64,000 nucleotides of DNA from JAHRAW01 sp965243285 (GCA_965243285.1 OZ251537.1:2728001-2792000); one strand, 5' to 3'; shown: positions 1 to 8,330, counted from the first letter of the stretch. The notes: generated by a model from the sequence alone, not told the origin. Translations and numbers: made by a program.

Positions 1-153
1 CTGGAGGCGGAGATTCAGGAGAATTCATGGTTCCACGCGCCGCCCGACCACGGCCTCATTTTCAACACCCAAATCGACCAAAAATGGCGCCAAGCGGCCG
101 AATTGCTGGGCATCGATTATGCGCGGCTGTCTACCGAAGTGGGCCATGCGTAA
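1..153 (+). CDS. YqgE/AlgH family protein, C-terminal part
   Basis: Open from the first base in frame 1 to a TAA at 151-153, so only the last 50 residues are present. The tail contains ENSW, a middle FNTQIDQKW and the terminal GHA that are typical of the UPF0301/AlgH (YqgE) family, whose biochemical role is not established. It lies directly upstream of ruvX and the pyr genes, the usual yqgE-yqgF-pyrRB arrangement of gammaproteobacteria, which supports the call. The N-terminus is outside the window. Confidence 0.85.
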   Translation: MEAEIQENSWFHAPPDHGLIFNTQIDQKWRQAAELLGIDYARLSTEVGHA

Positions 154-204
154 CCCCGGCGGACGCGCTTGAGCACGAGTTTGGCGCCGCGCCGGACGGC
201 GACG

Positions 205-690
205 ATGCGCGTCATCGGCCTGGATTTCGGCCTGAAGCGCATCGGCATCGCCACCGGCAACTTGCGCACCGGCAGCAGCCAAGCGCTGGCGGTGGTGTCG
301 GCCAACCACGGCATGCCCCAGTGGCCGCCAATCGACCACTTAATCGCGCAATGGCTGCCATGCGCGCTGGTGGTCGGCCTGCCTCTGCACATGGACGGCA
401 GCGAGGGCGCGATGGCGGCCAAAGCGCGCGCCTTCGGGGCCTCCGTCGGGCGGCGTTTCGGCCTTAGGGTCGCGTTCGTGGACGAGCGCTTAAGCACCGT
501 CGCGGCCGAGGAATGGCTGGCGCGCGGCGCCGTGCGCGGCCAATCCCAAGCGCGCCGCCGCCAACAACACCGCGACAGCCTGGCCGCGGAAATAATCGTG
601 CGCACCTATCTGGCCGAACGGCGTAACGGCCGCCACGGCGCCACCGCCGCCACGGATGAGGATGAGGATAATGCAAGCGCCCGGGCCTAA
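205..690 (+). CDS. ruvX: Holliday junction resolvase-like RuvX (YqgF)
   Basis: RNase H-fold nuclease of the YqgF/RuvX family, implicated in pre-16S rRNA maturation and Holliday-junction resolution. The protein opens with VIGLDFGLKRIGIA carrying the first acidic residue, has VVGLPLHMDG in the middle, VDERLST, and a late D in DSLAAE, which together make the acidic active site. The ATG at 205 gives about 161 residues, close to the family norm. A TTG at 169 would add 12 residues. The end overlaps the pyrR start, so the two are probably co-transcribed. The tail after LAERR is Ala/Asp/Glu rich and not conserved. Confidence 0.9.
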   Translation: MRVIGLDFGLKRIGIATGNLRTGSSQALAVVSANHGMPQWPPIDHLIAQWLPCALVVGLPLHMDGSEGAMAAKARAFGASVGRRFGLRVAFVDERLSTVAAEEWLARGAVRGQSQARRRQQHRDSLAAEIIVRTYLAERRNGRHGATAATDEDEDNASARA

Positions 691-1198
691 CAACGCCGCG
701 CAGGTGGATTCGCTCATCGCGCGCATGGCGGAGGGAATCATCGCCCAGCAACTCGCCACGCCGCTGCTCATCGGCATCCACACCGGCGGCGCTTGGCTCG
801 CCGAACGCTTGCAGGCGCGCATCTATCCCACCGAGCCGCCGCCGCTCGGCACCTTGGATATTTCCTTTTATCGCGATGATTTCAGTCGCGTCGGCTTGCA
901 CCCCGAGGTGCGAGCGTCGAATCTGCCACCCGTGGACGGGCGGGATTTGGTGTTGGTGGATGATGTGCTGCACACCGGGCGCACCATTCGCGCAACCCTC
1001 AATGAAATTTTCTCCTATGGTCGGCCGCGGCGCGTTTGCCTGGCGGTGTTGGTGCAGCGCCCGGGACGGGAGTTGCCCATACAGGCCGATGTGGTCGGGC
1101 TGGCATGGGCGCGCCCATCAAGAAGCCAAACTCAGCCAAGTGGATGGCGGCTTGGCGCTGAACATCGTGGACCTCAGCGGCGCCAAATCCGCGCCTAA
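656..1198 (+). CDS. pyrR: PyrR-type phosphoribosyltransferase with frameshifted C-terminus
   Basis: Bifunctional pyr regulator / uracil phosphoribosyltransferase family. The PRPP-binding loop LVLVDDVLHTGRT is intact at about residues 100-112 and the N-terminal half is full. The last conserved stretch is LPIQADVVG. After that (about 1097) this frame turns into an Arg/Gln-rich tail ending at 1198. A neighbouring frame gives a PyrR-like tail (…GGLALNIVDLSG…) with a stop at 1221-1223 that directly abuts the pyrB start. The gene therefore seems to carry a single-base frameshift near 1097-1110, real or from sequencing. An alternative ATG at 671 would shorten the N-terminus by five residues. The active-site loop survives, so some activity is possible. 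Confidence 0.85.
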   Translation: MRMRIMQAPGPNNAAQVDSLIARMAEGIIAQQLATPLLIGIHTGGAWLAERLQARIYPTEPPPLGTLDISFYRDDFSRVGLHPEVRASNLPPVDGRDLVLVDDVLHTGRTIRATLNEIFSYGRPRRVCLAVLVQRPGRELPIQADVVGLAWARPSRSQTQPSGWRLGAEHRGPQRRQIRA

Positions 1199-1223
1199 AT
1201 CCGCGCCCGAAACTGCGTCATGA

Positions 1224-2366
1224 ATGCGCTATGACTGCCACATGAGCGACCAGAGCAACTCCATGCGCGACCCCAGCGCCGCGGCGCTCGCGCGCCAGCC
1301 ATGCGCCGACGGCAATGCATCGAGTAGCGCGCCCGAGCATGGGCCTGAGCATGGACATGAGCATGAACATGAACATGAACATAAGCATGGCATCCAATTC
1401 GACCAAGCCGGTCGCCTGAAGCACTTTTTGACCATAGACGGCTTGTCGCGCGCCGTTTTGCTCGGTATTTTGGATACCGCCGAATCCTTCGCCAGTTTCG
1501 GTCAGCGCGAGATCAAAAAAGCGCCGTTGTTGCGCGGCAAAACCATGATAAATCTGTTTTTCGAGCCGAGCACGCGCACCCGCACCACCTTCGAAATCGC
1601 CGCCAAGCGCTTGTCGGCCGATGTCATCAATCTCAACGCCTCGCGCATGTCCACCATCAAGGGCGAATCCATCATCGACACCGTGCGCACCTTGGAGGCC
1701 ATGCACACCGATTTATTTGTAGTGCGCGACCGCGCCAGCGGCACCGCGCACCTCATCGCGCAGCATCTGCCCGAGCATGTGCGCGTCATCAACGCCGGCG
1801 ACGGCCGCCACGCGCATCCGACCCAAGCCATGCTCGATATGTTCACCATCCGCCGCGCCAAAGGCGGCTTCGCCGGCCTCAAAGTCGCCATCATCGGCGA
1901 CCTGCTGCACTCCCGCGTGGCGCGTTCGCAGATTCAAGCCCTGGCCACCTTAGGCGCCGCGGAAGTTCGCGTGGTCGGGCCGCGCACCCTCATCCCCACC
2001 GAAATCGAAGCCATGAGCGCCGCGCACATGCGGGTGATAGCCACCTCGAATATGTTAGACGGCTTGGCCGATATCGATGTGGTCATCATGCTGCGCCTGC
2101 AACGCGAGCGCATGAACGGCCAACTGGTGCCCAGCGCGCAAGAATATTTCCATCGTTATGGCCTGACCGAACAAAAACTGCGCCACGCCGCCGCCGATGC
2201 GGTGGTGATGCATCCCGGCCCGATCAATCGCGGCCTGGAAATCTCCTCAGCGGTAGCCGACGGCTCGCGCTCGGTCATCTTAGAGCAAGTGACCAACGGC
2301 ATCGCCGTGCGTATGTCCATACTGGCGATCATCATGGGCGGCGCTGGCGGCGAAATTGCGGCATGA
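1224..2366 (+). CDS. pyrB: Aspartate carbamoyltransferase catalytic subunit with His/Glu-rich N-terminal extension
   Basis: Second step of pyrimidine synthesis: carbamoyl phosphate plus aspartate gives carbamoyl-aspartate. The carbamoyl-phosphate loop EPSTRTR is at about residues 114-120, HPGP at about 330-333, and the end is GLEISSAVADG as in the family. At 380 residues it is about 50 longer than usual. The excess is an N-terminal extension with an alternating His/Glu run coded by a GAACAT-type hexamer repeat (about 1338-1388). The start abuts the ancestral pyrR stop; an internal ATG at 1242 is possible. The non-catalytic partner pyrC' lies 2.1 kb downstream, behind an inserted methyltransferase cassette. 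Class-A ATCases form a dodecamer with such a partner. Confidence 0.95.
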   Translation: MRYDCHMSDQSNSMRDPSAAALARQPCADGNASSSAPEHGPEHGHEHEHEHEHKHGIQFDQAGRLKHFLTIDGLSRAVLLGILDTAESFASFGQREIKKAPLLRGKTMINLFFEPSTRTRTTFEIAAKRLSADVINLNASRMSTIKGESIIDTVRTLEAMHTDLFVVRDRASGTAHLIAQHLPEHVRVINAGDGRHAHPTQAMLDMFTIRRAKGGFAGLKVAIIGDLLHSRVARSQIQALATLGAAEVRVVGPRTLIPTEIEAMSAAHMRVIATSNMLDGLADIDVVIMLRLQRERMNGQLVPSAQEYFHRYGLTEQKLRHAAADAVVMHPGPINRGLEISSAVADGSRSVILEQVTNGIAVRMSILAIIMGGAGGEIAA

Positions 2367-2559
2367 GTGGATTTATCAATCGCATGATCAATCGCGGCGG
2401 CGGGATGGATTCGGTCACCGGCGATAAGCCCATCATCCGCTGGCGGTACTTGCCAGCGCAACCATTCATCGATTGCAAATTTAATGAACGAAAACCAAAG
2501 CAACAGCAAAAATCCAAAAAACAAAACCAACTCCTCTCAAATAACAACCTAATAATGGG

Positions 2560-2580
2560 GATTTAGGTATATAACTCCCT
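2560..2580. repeat. Palindromic repeat, divergent copy
   Basis: GATTTAGGTATATAACTCCC, a variant of the dispersed element whose consensus is GATTTAGGTATATAAATCCC. Other copies are at 7696, 8287, 8331, 10548, 22952, 37571 and 62303. Confidence 0.6.
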
Positions 2581-2604
2581 TATATTTTTTTGGGAATTAT
2601 ATAC
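2567..2604 (+). promoter_or_regulatory. Inverted repeat and -10 box before the methyltransferase
   Basis: GTATATAA-C-TCCC at 2567-2579 is mirrored by GGGA-A-TTATATAC at 2592-2604, a 12-of-13 inverted repeat with a 12-base AT spacer. A good -10 hexamer TATAAT follows at 2635-2640. An operator for autoregulation of the modification gene is possible, as with controller boxes in restriction-modification systems, but no controller gene is seen. It could also be only a pair of dispersed repeat copies. Confidence 0.4.
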
Positions 2605-2678
2605 TTATTGCCATAGAAATCGGTTGAAATGGGATATAATTTCTAAAATCTACTGGCAATTACGGGGAATGTAAGGGA

Positions 2679-3875
2679 ATGGGTGAGTGCAACATAAAGC
2701 CGAGTACGATATTCGCTGGCGATAATCTCGATATTTTAAGGGGATTTAATAGCGATTGTATAGATTTGATTTATCTTGACCCGCCGTTTAATTCTAATGA
2801 GAATTATGCCGCGCCGATAGGTGGTGAGGCGGCCGGGGCGGCATTCAAGGATACATGGACACTTGATGATGTCGATGAGGCGTGGGTGGAGATAATAGAG
2901 AAAGAGTATCCTGATGTAGCAAGCATTATTGAGACCGCTGGCCGGTGTCATAGCAAAGGTATGCAATCGTACTTGACTATGATGGCTATACGGCTAATGG
3001 AGTTGTATCGTGTATTGAAAACCACTGGTAGTATTTATTTACACTGTGACCATCATGCAGTTCATTATCTCAAAGCAATGATGGATAGTATTTTTGGGCG
3101 AAGCCGATTCAAAAACGAAATAACATGGCGGCGCACGGAAGCATCAAAAATGCCAGGTATTAGGTATGGGAATGTCACCGACTCCATTCTTTTTTATTAC
3201 AAATCCAGCACTGCGGTATGGAATCAACCAAAGATAAAAAAAGATGTTAATGTTATCCCAAAATCATACAGGCAAGACGCGGATGGCAGGTGGTTTCGCC
3301 CCATTGATGTTGTGGCATTGCCCGCGCACGGCGGCAATAGCCCCATGTATACCTACAAGGGGTTCAAACCAAATACAAGATGGCTTATGACGAAGGAAAA
3401 TCTCAAAGCCCTTGATGATAAAGGGTTGCTTATGTTTAGTAAATCAGGGCGACCCTACCGAATTCAATATCTTGATAACCACCCAGGCACGCCGATAACG
3501 AATCTGTGGGATGATATAAAAGGGGCTGGTCATATGCCGGCCAAAGAACGCACTACATTTAAGACCCAAAAGCCACTCGCCCTGCTGGATCGAATTATTG
3601 AAGCGAGTAGCAATGAGGGTGATATGGTATTAGACCCGTTTTGCGGCTGTGCTACGGCGTGCGTGTCGGCCGAACAACATGGTAGAAAATGGATTGGAAT
3701 TGACCTCTCGCCGCTCGCCCAAAAATTGGTGGTAAAGCGACTAAAGCGTGAGATTGGTTCCATATTTACTCAGCCGATTCCTCGGTCGGATATTCCATTC
3801 CGAACCGACATGGGGATGATTGAAAACTATAAATCTGTCGAAAATATAAACCACCTATACGGGAATCAAGAATGA
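2679..3875 (+). CDS. Site-specific DNA methyltransferase (N6-adenine/N4-cytosine, beta class)
   Basis: S-adenosylmethionine-dependent DNA methyltransferase of the N6_N4_Mtase family. The catalytic motif DPPF is at residues 34-37 near the N-terminus and the SAM-binding motif (DPFCGCAT) at about 319-326, followed by GIDLSPLA. This order (catalytic before SAM motif) defines the beta class. About 398 residues, full length. AAGG just before the ATG serves as a weak ribosome-binding site, and a TATAAT lies 38 bases upstream. It sits between pyrB and pyrC' and has lower GC than both, so it was probably acquired horizontally. Its stop lies inside the reading frame of the restriction-enzyme fragment that follows. 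Recognition sequence cannot be read from the protein. Confidence 0.9.
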   Translation: MGECNIKPSTIFAGDNLDILRGFNSDCIDLIYLDPPFNSNENYAAPIGGEAAGAAFKDTWTLDDVDEAWVEIIEKEYPDVASIIETAGRCHSKGMQSYLTMMAIRLMELYRVLKTTGSIYLHCDHHAVHYLKAMMDSIFGRSRFKNEITWRRTEASKMPGIRYGNVTDSILFYYKSSTAVWNQPKIKKDVNVIPKSYRQDADGRWFRPIDVVALPAHGGNSPMYTYKGFKPNTRWLMTKENLKALDDKGLLMFSKSGRPYRIQYLDNHPGTPITNLWDDIKGAGHMPAKERTTFKTQKPLALLDRIIEASSNEGDMVLDPFCGCATACVSAEQHGRKWIGIDLSPLAQKLVVKRLKREIGSIFTQPIPRSDIPFRTDMGMIENYKSVENINHLYGNQE

Positions 3876-4416
3876 GGAAAAAAACAATGCAGCCGTGCAT
3901 TGTATAGTTGTTGGATTTAGTTTGCAGCAAGCAAAAACGAAACGGTTGTTTGGCGTGGACGATGTTGGTAATCAAACAGAAATTAATGCAAAAAATATCA
4001 ATCCCTATTTGGTGGACGCTAATGACTTTTTCATTAATAAAAGAACTAATTCTAGGTGTGATGTTACGCCAATGGTACGCGGAAGTTCCCCGATATGCGG
4101 ATGGAGTCTTTTGCTGAACGAAGACGAAAAAAATGAGTTACTTAGTGCCTACAACAATGCTGGTAAATACTTAATGAAGTTTGTTGGCGCAACCGAGTTT
4201 ATATATAACATACCGAGATATTGTCTGTGGTTAGAAAATTACCCACCTGCTGAATTACGAAAAATGCCGTTAGTGATGGATAGAGTTCAAGGGGTAAAAA
4301 AGATGCGAGAAGAAAGTCGTAAAATTCCAAACGTCGCGCCCATTTTACCGGCCAAAAAGAAACCGGGCCGCAACAGCGGCGGTGGAGTTAAAAGTCAAGT
4401 TAAAACGCTGCAGTAA
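3850..4416 (+). pseudogene. C-terminal fragment of an MmeI-like restriction-modification protein
   Basis: The frame is open from 3850 with a GTG at 3895. The product reads AAVHCIVVGFS, then KNINPYLVDANDFFI, a GSSPICGW-like loop, RYCLWL and PPAELRKMP. These are the landmarks of the target-recognition and C-terminal part of the large MmeI/COG1002 class of fused endonuclease-methyltransferases. The nuclease and methyltransferase domains are missing, so about 170 of some 900 residues remain. Homology begins inside the 3' end of the preceding methyltransferase gene, as if a deletion or insertion joined the two. Probably non-functional, although a stand-alone recognition subunit cannot be excluded. 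Confidence 0.7.
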
Positions 4417-4478
4417 AATAAATTGATGACGCGATTAATTATCGAACCCATAGTCGAACCCATGGCCGAGGTGGCGAC

Positions 4479-5753
4479 ATGAGTTTGCTCATCCACGGCG
4501 GGTGCTTGGTGGACCCGGCCAACCACATCGATGGGGCGCGCGATGTGTACATCGAGCATGGAAAAATCGTCGCCATCGACGCGCCGTCTAAAAATCGTGC
4601 CGCAGCGCAAAAGATCGATGCCGCCGGATTGTTGGTGTTGCCCGGCATCATCGATTTATGCGCCCGCCTGCGCGAGCCCGGCGACACCCACATCGCCACC
4701 ATCGCCAGCGAAACCGAGGCCGCGGTCAGCGGCGGCATCACCCGCTTGGTGTGCCCGCCAGATACCTCGCCGGTGGTCGATACGCCGGCCATGGTGGGCA
4801 TGATTCAAGACCGCGCCCGCGCCTGCGGCTTCGCCCGGGTGCATCCGTTGGGGGCGCTGACCGCGGCTTTGGGCAGCGAACGATTGGCCGATATGGCGTT
4901 GCTGATGGAAGCCGGCTGCGTCGGCGTGAGCAACGCCTGGCATGCGGTGGAGAACACTTTGGTGATGCGGCGCGCCATGCAATACGCCGCCACCTACGAC
5001 CTGCCGGTGTTCGCCACCCCCAGCGACCCGTGGCTACAAGGCAACGGCGTCGCCCATGAAGGCGAAATCAGCACCCGGCTGGGGCTGCCGGCCATCCCCG
5101 AGGCGGCGGAGACGGTGGGCGTGGCGCGCGATCTGGCGCTCATGGAAACCAGCGGCGCGCGCGCCCACTTCGCATTGCTGTCTTGCGGGCGCGCCGTGGA
5201 TATGGTGGCCGAAGCGGCGGCGCGTGGCTTGCCGGTCACCGCCGGGGTCGCCATCGCCCACTTGCATTTGAACGAAAAACACATCGGCGCGTTCGATTCT
5301 CGGTGCAAGGTGTTGCCGCCGCTGCGCACCGAGCGCGATCAACTGGCGTTGATTCGCGGTCTCGCCGACGGCGTCATCGGCGCGATTTGCTCAGATCACC
5401 AGCCGCACGACGCCGACGCCAAACTGGCGCCGTTCGCCGAAGCCGCCGCCGGCATCGCCGGGGTCGACACCCTGCTGACTTTGAGCATGCAATTGGTCGC
5501 GCAACAGGCGCTGCCGCGCGCCGTGGTGGTGGCCGCTTTGACCGCAAACCCAGCCGCCATCATCGGCTTAGACGCCGGCCATCTCGGCCTCGGCGGCGCC
5601 GCCGACTTATGCTTGTTCGACCCCAATTTGGAGTGGCCTCTCGACCTCGACTCCATGCGCAGCCGCGGCAAGAATTCACCATGGTTCGGCCGCACCTTGC
5701 GCGGCAAAGTGGTGGCCACCTTCATCGACGGCGAAGCCGTGTATCGACTTTAA
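4479..5753 (+). CDS. pyrC': Dihydroorotase-like, non-catalytic ATCase partner PyrC' (PyrX)
   Basis: Amidohydrolase-fold protein of 424 residues, similar to dihydroorotase. The metal-binding His-x-His after strand 1 (normally PGFVDLHVHLREPG) is here PGIIDLCARLREPG, with C61 and R63 in place of the two histidines. Loss of these ligands marks the inactive PyrC' paralogue that assembles with PyrB in Pseudomonas-type class-A ATCase; a true dihydroorotase should exist elsewhere. The late SDHQPHD motif is retained. A GAGG ribosome-binding site lies before the ATG at 4479. Originally it would have followed pyrB directly; here 2.1 kb of foreign DNA intervenes. Confidence 0.9.
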   Translation: MSLLIHGGCLVDPANHIDGARDVYIEHGKIVAIDAPSKNRAAAQKIDAAGLLVLPGIIDLCARLREPGDTHIATIASETEAAVSGGITRLVCPPDTSPVVDTPAMVGMIQDRARACGFARVHPLGALTAALGSERLADMALLMEAGCVGVSNAWHAVENTLVMRRAMQYAATYDLPVFATPSDPWLQGNGVAHEGEISTRLGLPAIPEAAETVGVARDLALMETSGARAHFALLSCGRAVDMVAEAAARGLPVTAGVAIAHLHLNEKHIGAFDSRCKVLPPLRTERDQLALIRGLADGVIGAICSDHQPHDADAKLAPFAEAAAGIAGVDTLLTLSMQLVAQQALPRAVVVAALTANPAAIIGLDAGHLGLGGAADLCLFDPNLEWPLDLDSMRSRGKNSPWFGRTLRGKVVATFIDGEAVYRL

Positions 5754-5989
5754 TGTCGCGGCGGTGAAACTACGATGCAAGCCGACCGATAGATTAAGCG
5801 CCCTAAAATTATCTCCGCTCACCGGCCGCCAAGTTATGGCGATTTTAATGTTGATGGCACGACCGCGCCGGCGATGCATTGGGCGATGCCTTTAGTATCG
5901 TTAGCGAAATTTTTTCGCCTGTATTTTTGCTACGGCTTACCATCATTTAATACCTTGTCCATCTTGTGGTAATTTTTTTTGCTACATTG

Positions 5990-6031
5990 AAATTCACATA
6001 ACCAAATTCACATAACCAAATTCACATAACC
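5990..6031 (+). repeat. Three tandem 14-bp repeats upstream of the Do protease
   Basis: AATTCACATAACCA occurs three times in succession (about 5990-6031), ending 15 bases before the start codon. AGAGGG at 6033-6038 is the likely ribosome-binding site. The repeat is in the untranslated leader and may be only replication slippage. The rest of the intergenic stretch 5754-5989 shows no gene. Confidence 0.7.
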
Positions 6032-6046
6032 TAAGAGGGTATTTTT

Positions 6047-7546
6047 ATGAACTCCCATGTTCGTGTTTATCGACCCGTTTCGATGAAAATCACCACGGCG
6101 CGCATGTTGGCATCGGCGCTCGCCGCCTTGGCCTTGGTTTTTGCGGCCTCGAGTTACGCCGCGCAACCGCATGCCGCCGCTGGCTTGGCGGCCATCGATG
6201 TAAACGATGGCTTTGCCGATTTAGTGAGCGCGGTAAAACCGGCCGTGGTCACCATCGCCGGCGAGCGCCGGGCGTCGACAAGCCGGCAACCATTCGGGCC
6301 GCAAACGCCGGGGTTTGAAGAATTTTTCCGCCGTTTTTTTAATGCCCCGCCCGGCGGGCCAGCGCCCAAACAACCGCCTAAGGCGCACTCCATCGGCTCC
6401 GGATTCATCATCGATGCAAGCGGCTTGGTGGTGACCAACTATCATGTCATCGAACATATCGACAACATCGAAGTAGAATTGGACGATGGCACGCGCTGGC
6501 CGGCGACGCTCAAAGGCGGCGACCAGCGCTCCGATTTGGCGTTGTTGCAAATCACCGCCGAAGGGCCGTTGCCGTATGTGAAATTCGGCGATTCGGACGC
6601 CGCCCAAGTGGGTGATTGGGTCATCGCCATCGGCAACCCGTTCGGCCTCGGCGGCACCACCACCAGCGGCATTATTTCCGCCCGTGGGCGTGACATTCGG
6701 CGCGACCAGTTAACCGATTTCATCCAAGTCGATGCCCCCATCAATAGCGGCAATTCCGGCGGCCCGCTGTTCAACACGCGCGGCGAAGTCATCGGCATAA
6801 ACACCGCCATCGCCACCCCCACCGGCGGCAATGTCGGCATCGCGTTCGCCATTCCAGCCTCCTTAGCGAGCCGCATCATCGCCCAGTTGCGCGACAAAGG
6901 CGTGGTGAATCACGGCTTTTTGGGGGTGTATTTTCAGGCCCTCAGCGCTGAAATCGCCGAGCATCTAGGGCTGGAAGAAGCGCTCGGCGCCTTGATAGCC
7001 GAAGTCGTAAAAGACAGCCCGGCGGAAAAAGCCGGCATCAAAGCCGGCGATGTCATCCTCACCTATGATGGCCGGGCGATAAAAACCATCAGCAATTTGT
7101 CCAAGTATGTGGCCCTAACCGAGCAACAAGCCCGCGTCGACATCGAAGTTTTTCGCGACGGCAAGCGCCTCACTTTGGAGGTCGCCATCGGCAAACGCGC
7201 CGCGGAAAAACAAGATTCGACCAGCCCGGATGAGGTCTCGAAATCCAACCACCTCAGCCTATCGGTAGCCGCCTTGGACGACGCCAACCGCCAAAAATAT
7301 CGCCTCGATAAAAACGCGCAAGGCGTGGTCATCGTCGCGGTGATGCCGGGCGGCGCCGCGGCCCAGCAAAATTTACGCCCCGGAGACCTCATCAAACGCG
7401 TAGGCAAAACCCCCGTGAACTCCCCAGCGGAAATGCATACCGCTATCGACAGGTACTTAACCGCCGATAAAAAATCGGTGTTGCTGCTAACCGAACGCCA
7501 TGGCGAAACGCGCTTCGTGGTACTGCCCATAGAGCGCCAGGATTAA
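6047..7546 (+). CDS. degP: Do-family periplasmic serine endoprotease (DegP/DegQ/MucD type)
   Basis: Periplasmic protease-chaperone that degrades or refolds damaged envelope proteins. The N-terminus has a signal peptide (hydrophobic run about residues 20-38, cleavage near SYA-AQP). The trypsin-like triad is visible: H133 in TNYHVIEH, D163 in RSDLALL, S237 in GNSGGPL. Two PDZ domains follow, at about 280-375 and 400-495. Length 499 fits the family. The ATG at 6047 has a good AGAGGG ribosome-binding site; an in-frame ATG at 6083 (MKITTARM) would give a more typical signal peptide. It stands alone between pyrC' and repeats. Confidence 0.95.
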   Translation: MNSHVRVYRPVSMKITTARMLASALAALALVFAASSYAAQPHAAAGLAAIDVNDGFADLVSAVKPAVVTIAGERRASTSRQPFGPQTPGFEEFFRRFFNAPPGGPAPKQPPKAHSIGSGFIIDASGLVVTNYHVIEHIDNIEVELDDGTRWPATLKGGDQRSDLALLQITAEGPLPYVKFGDSDAAQVGDWVIAIGNPFGLGGTTTSGIISARGRDIRRDQLTDFIQVDAPINSGNSGGPLFNTRGEVIGINTAIATPTGGNVGIAFAIPASLASRIIAQLRDKGVVNHGFLGVYFQALSAEIAEHLGLEEALGALIAEVVKDSPAEKAGIKAGDVILTYDGRAIKTISNLSKYVALTEQQARVDIEVFRDGKRLTLEVAIGKRAAEKQDSTSPDEVSKSNHLSLSVAALDDANRQKYRLDKNAQGVVIVAVMPGGAAAQQNLRPGDLIKRVGKTPVNSPAEMHTAIDRYLTADKKSVLLLTERHGETRFVVLPIERQD

Positions 7547-7695
7547 TCGATGCCATCCGCAGCGCGCTTTGGTTTTTTAAATGAAAACCGACGCCGCGCT
7601 GCGGAATTTTCATGCTGAAAATTCACAACTGCCCGCCATTCACAACCGCCATGCAATTTAAATTGCATGTATTCAAATTTCAGGCATTAAAATTA

Positions 7696-7715
7696 GGGAT
7701 TTATATACCTAAATC
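7696..7715. repeat. Dispersed palindromic repeat
   Basis: GGGATTTATATACCTAAATC, the reverse-complement orientation of the consensus, with GATTTA/TAAATC arms. It is followed by low-complexity GGTTTGGCTTTTG and a C-run/G-run hairpin (ACTCCCCCAGATGAAG…), the same composite seen at 8150-8350, 10430-10566 and 37110-37590. Confidence 0.75.
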
Positions 7716-7725
7716 TGCACGGTGG

Positions 7726-8092
7726 GTTTGGCTTTTGTTTTACTCCCCCAGATGAAGAGGGTGTGCGAAAAGCCCCCTTGTTTGATATTTTACTCTGAAA
7801 TCATTTATCAAAAAAGGTACAATAGGTGCTTACAACATTCTATTGATGCATTCAATCACTTGCCATCAAAATATTATCATGCCTTTCACAAAATCATACA
7901 CCGCGCATCTATCTACGCAGTGCAGTATGTTCAATAGCATGCCGCAAGTTGCCAAGAAGGCGATGACTCTTGCTGCCAACGGTAGAAAATTTATAACCGG
8001 CGAGCCTAATAAATTGTATTACGGCACCTTGTCGTTGAAACAATATTTAGAAGAAAATGGCGAGCGCGATGCTTTTATTATTCGCGACCTAA
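7726..8092 (+). repeat. Direct repeat copy 1 (5' end of an IS1182-like element)
   Basis: Nearly identical to 9152-9541. Shared features include AGAGGGTGTGCGAAAAGCCC, a TTTATCAAAAAAGGTACAAT promoter-like stretch and the first 70 codons of a transposase. Copy 1 stops at 8092, after which low-complexity sequence begins. Copy 2 has extra TTGATGCATTCCA units. Confidence 0.8.
7879..8092 (+). pseudogene. Transposase N-terminal fragment, IS1182-like (copy 1)
   Basis: Codes for MPFTKSYTAHL… to …DAFIIRD, identical but for one residue to the start of the transposase remnant at 9332. The homology breaks off after the codon for D at about 8089. The frame continues into Lys/Ser/Ala repeats coded by AAAGCCAAAGCG units until a stop at 8235, which has no transposase character. 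Only about 70 of roughly 450 residues remain. Confidence 0.7.
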
Positions 8093-8137
8093 ACTCATTA
8101 GACCAAATTAGGGATGAGGTAAAAACCAACAGCCGAG

Positions 8138-8280
8138 TCAAAAGCCAAAGCGAAAAGCCAAAGCGAAAAGCCAAAGCGAAAAGCCAAAGTCCCCCCACCA
8201 AATCAGCCCGAGCCTATCGGCTCGGACAGATTTGACTCCCCCCAGATGAAGCGGGGGAGTAAAACAAAAGCTAAAGCCGC
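8138..8280. repeat. Low-complexity AAAGCCAAAGCG array and hairpin
   Basis: Four to five units of AAAAGCCAAAGCG at about 8138-8190, then CCGAGCCTATCGGCTCGG (a hairpin, 8208-8225) and ACTCCCCCCAGATGAAGCGG with GGGGGAGT closing a C/G hairpin at 8235-8264. The same composite occurs near 10430 and 37110-37590. Confidence 0.6.
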
Positions 8281-8286
8281 CGTGCA

Positions 8287-8306
8287 GATTTAGGTCTATA
8301 AATCCC
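8287..8306. repeat. Dispersed palindromic repeat
   Basis: GATTTAGGTCTATAAATCCC, one mismatch to the consensus; it is followed 24 bases later by an identical second copy. Confidence 0.75.
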
Positions 8307-8330
8307 TTAAAAAACGCCAATCGAACTGCA

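Larger units (their letters stand above)
2367..2678 (+). other. AT-rich junction between pyrB and the methyltransferase
   Basis: No convincing gene. Composition drops sharply from the GC-rich pyr genes to an AT-rich stretch, marking the left edge of inserted DNA. It contains a copy of the palindromic repeat at 2560, an inverted repeat at 2567-2604 and a TATAAT at 2635-2640 ahead of the methyltransferase. A 67-residue reading frame from 2363 is Lys/Gln-rich and has no family resemblance. Confidence 0.5.

Noticed and set aside
2363..2566. 67-residue frame after pyrB
   Set aside because: Lys/Gln/Asn-rich tail from AT-rich junction DNA, no family resemblance and no ribosome-binding site.
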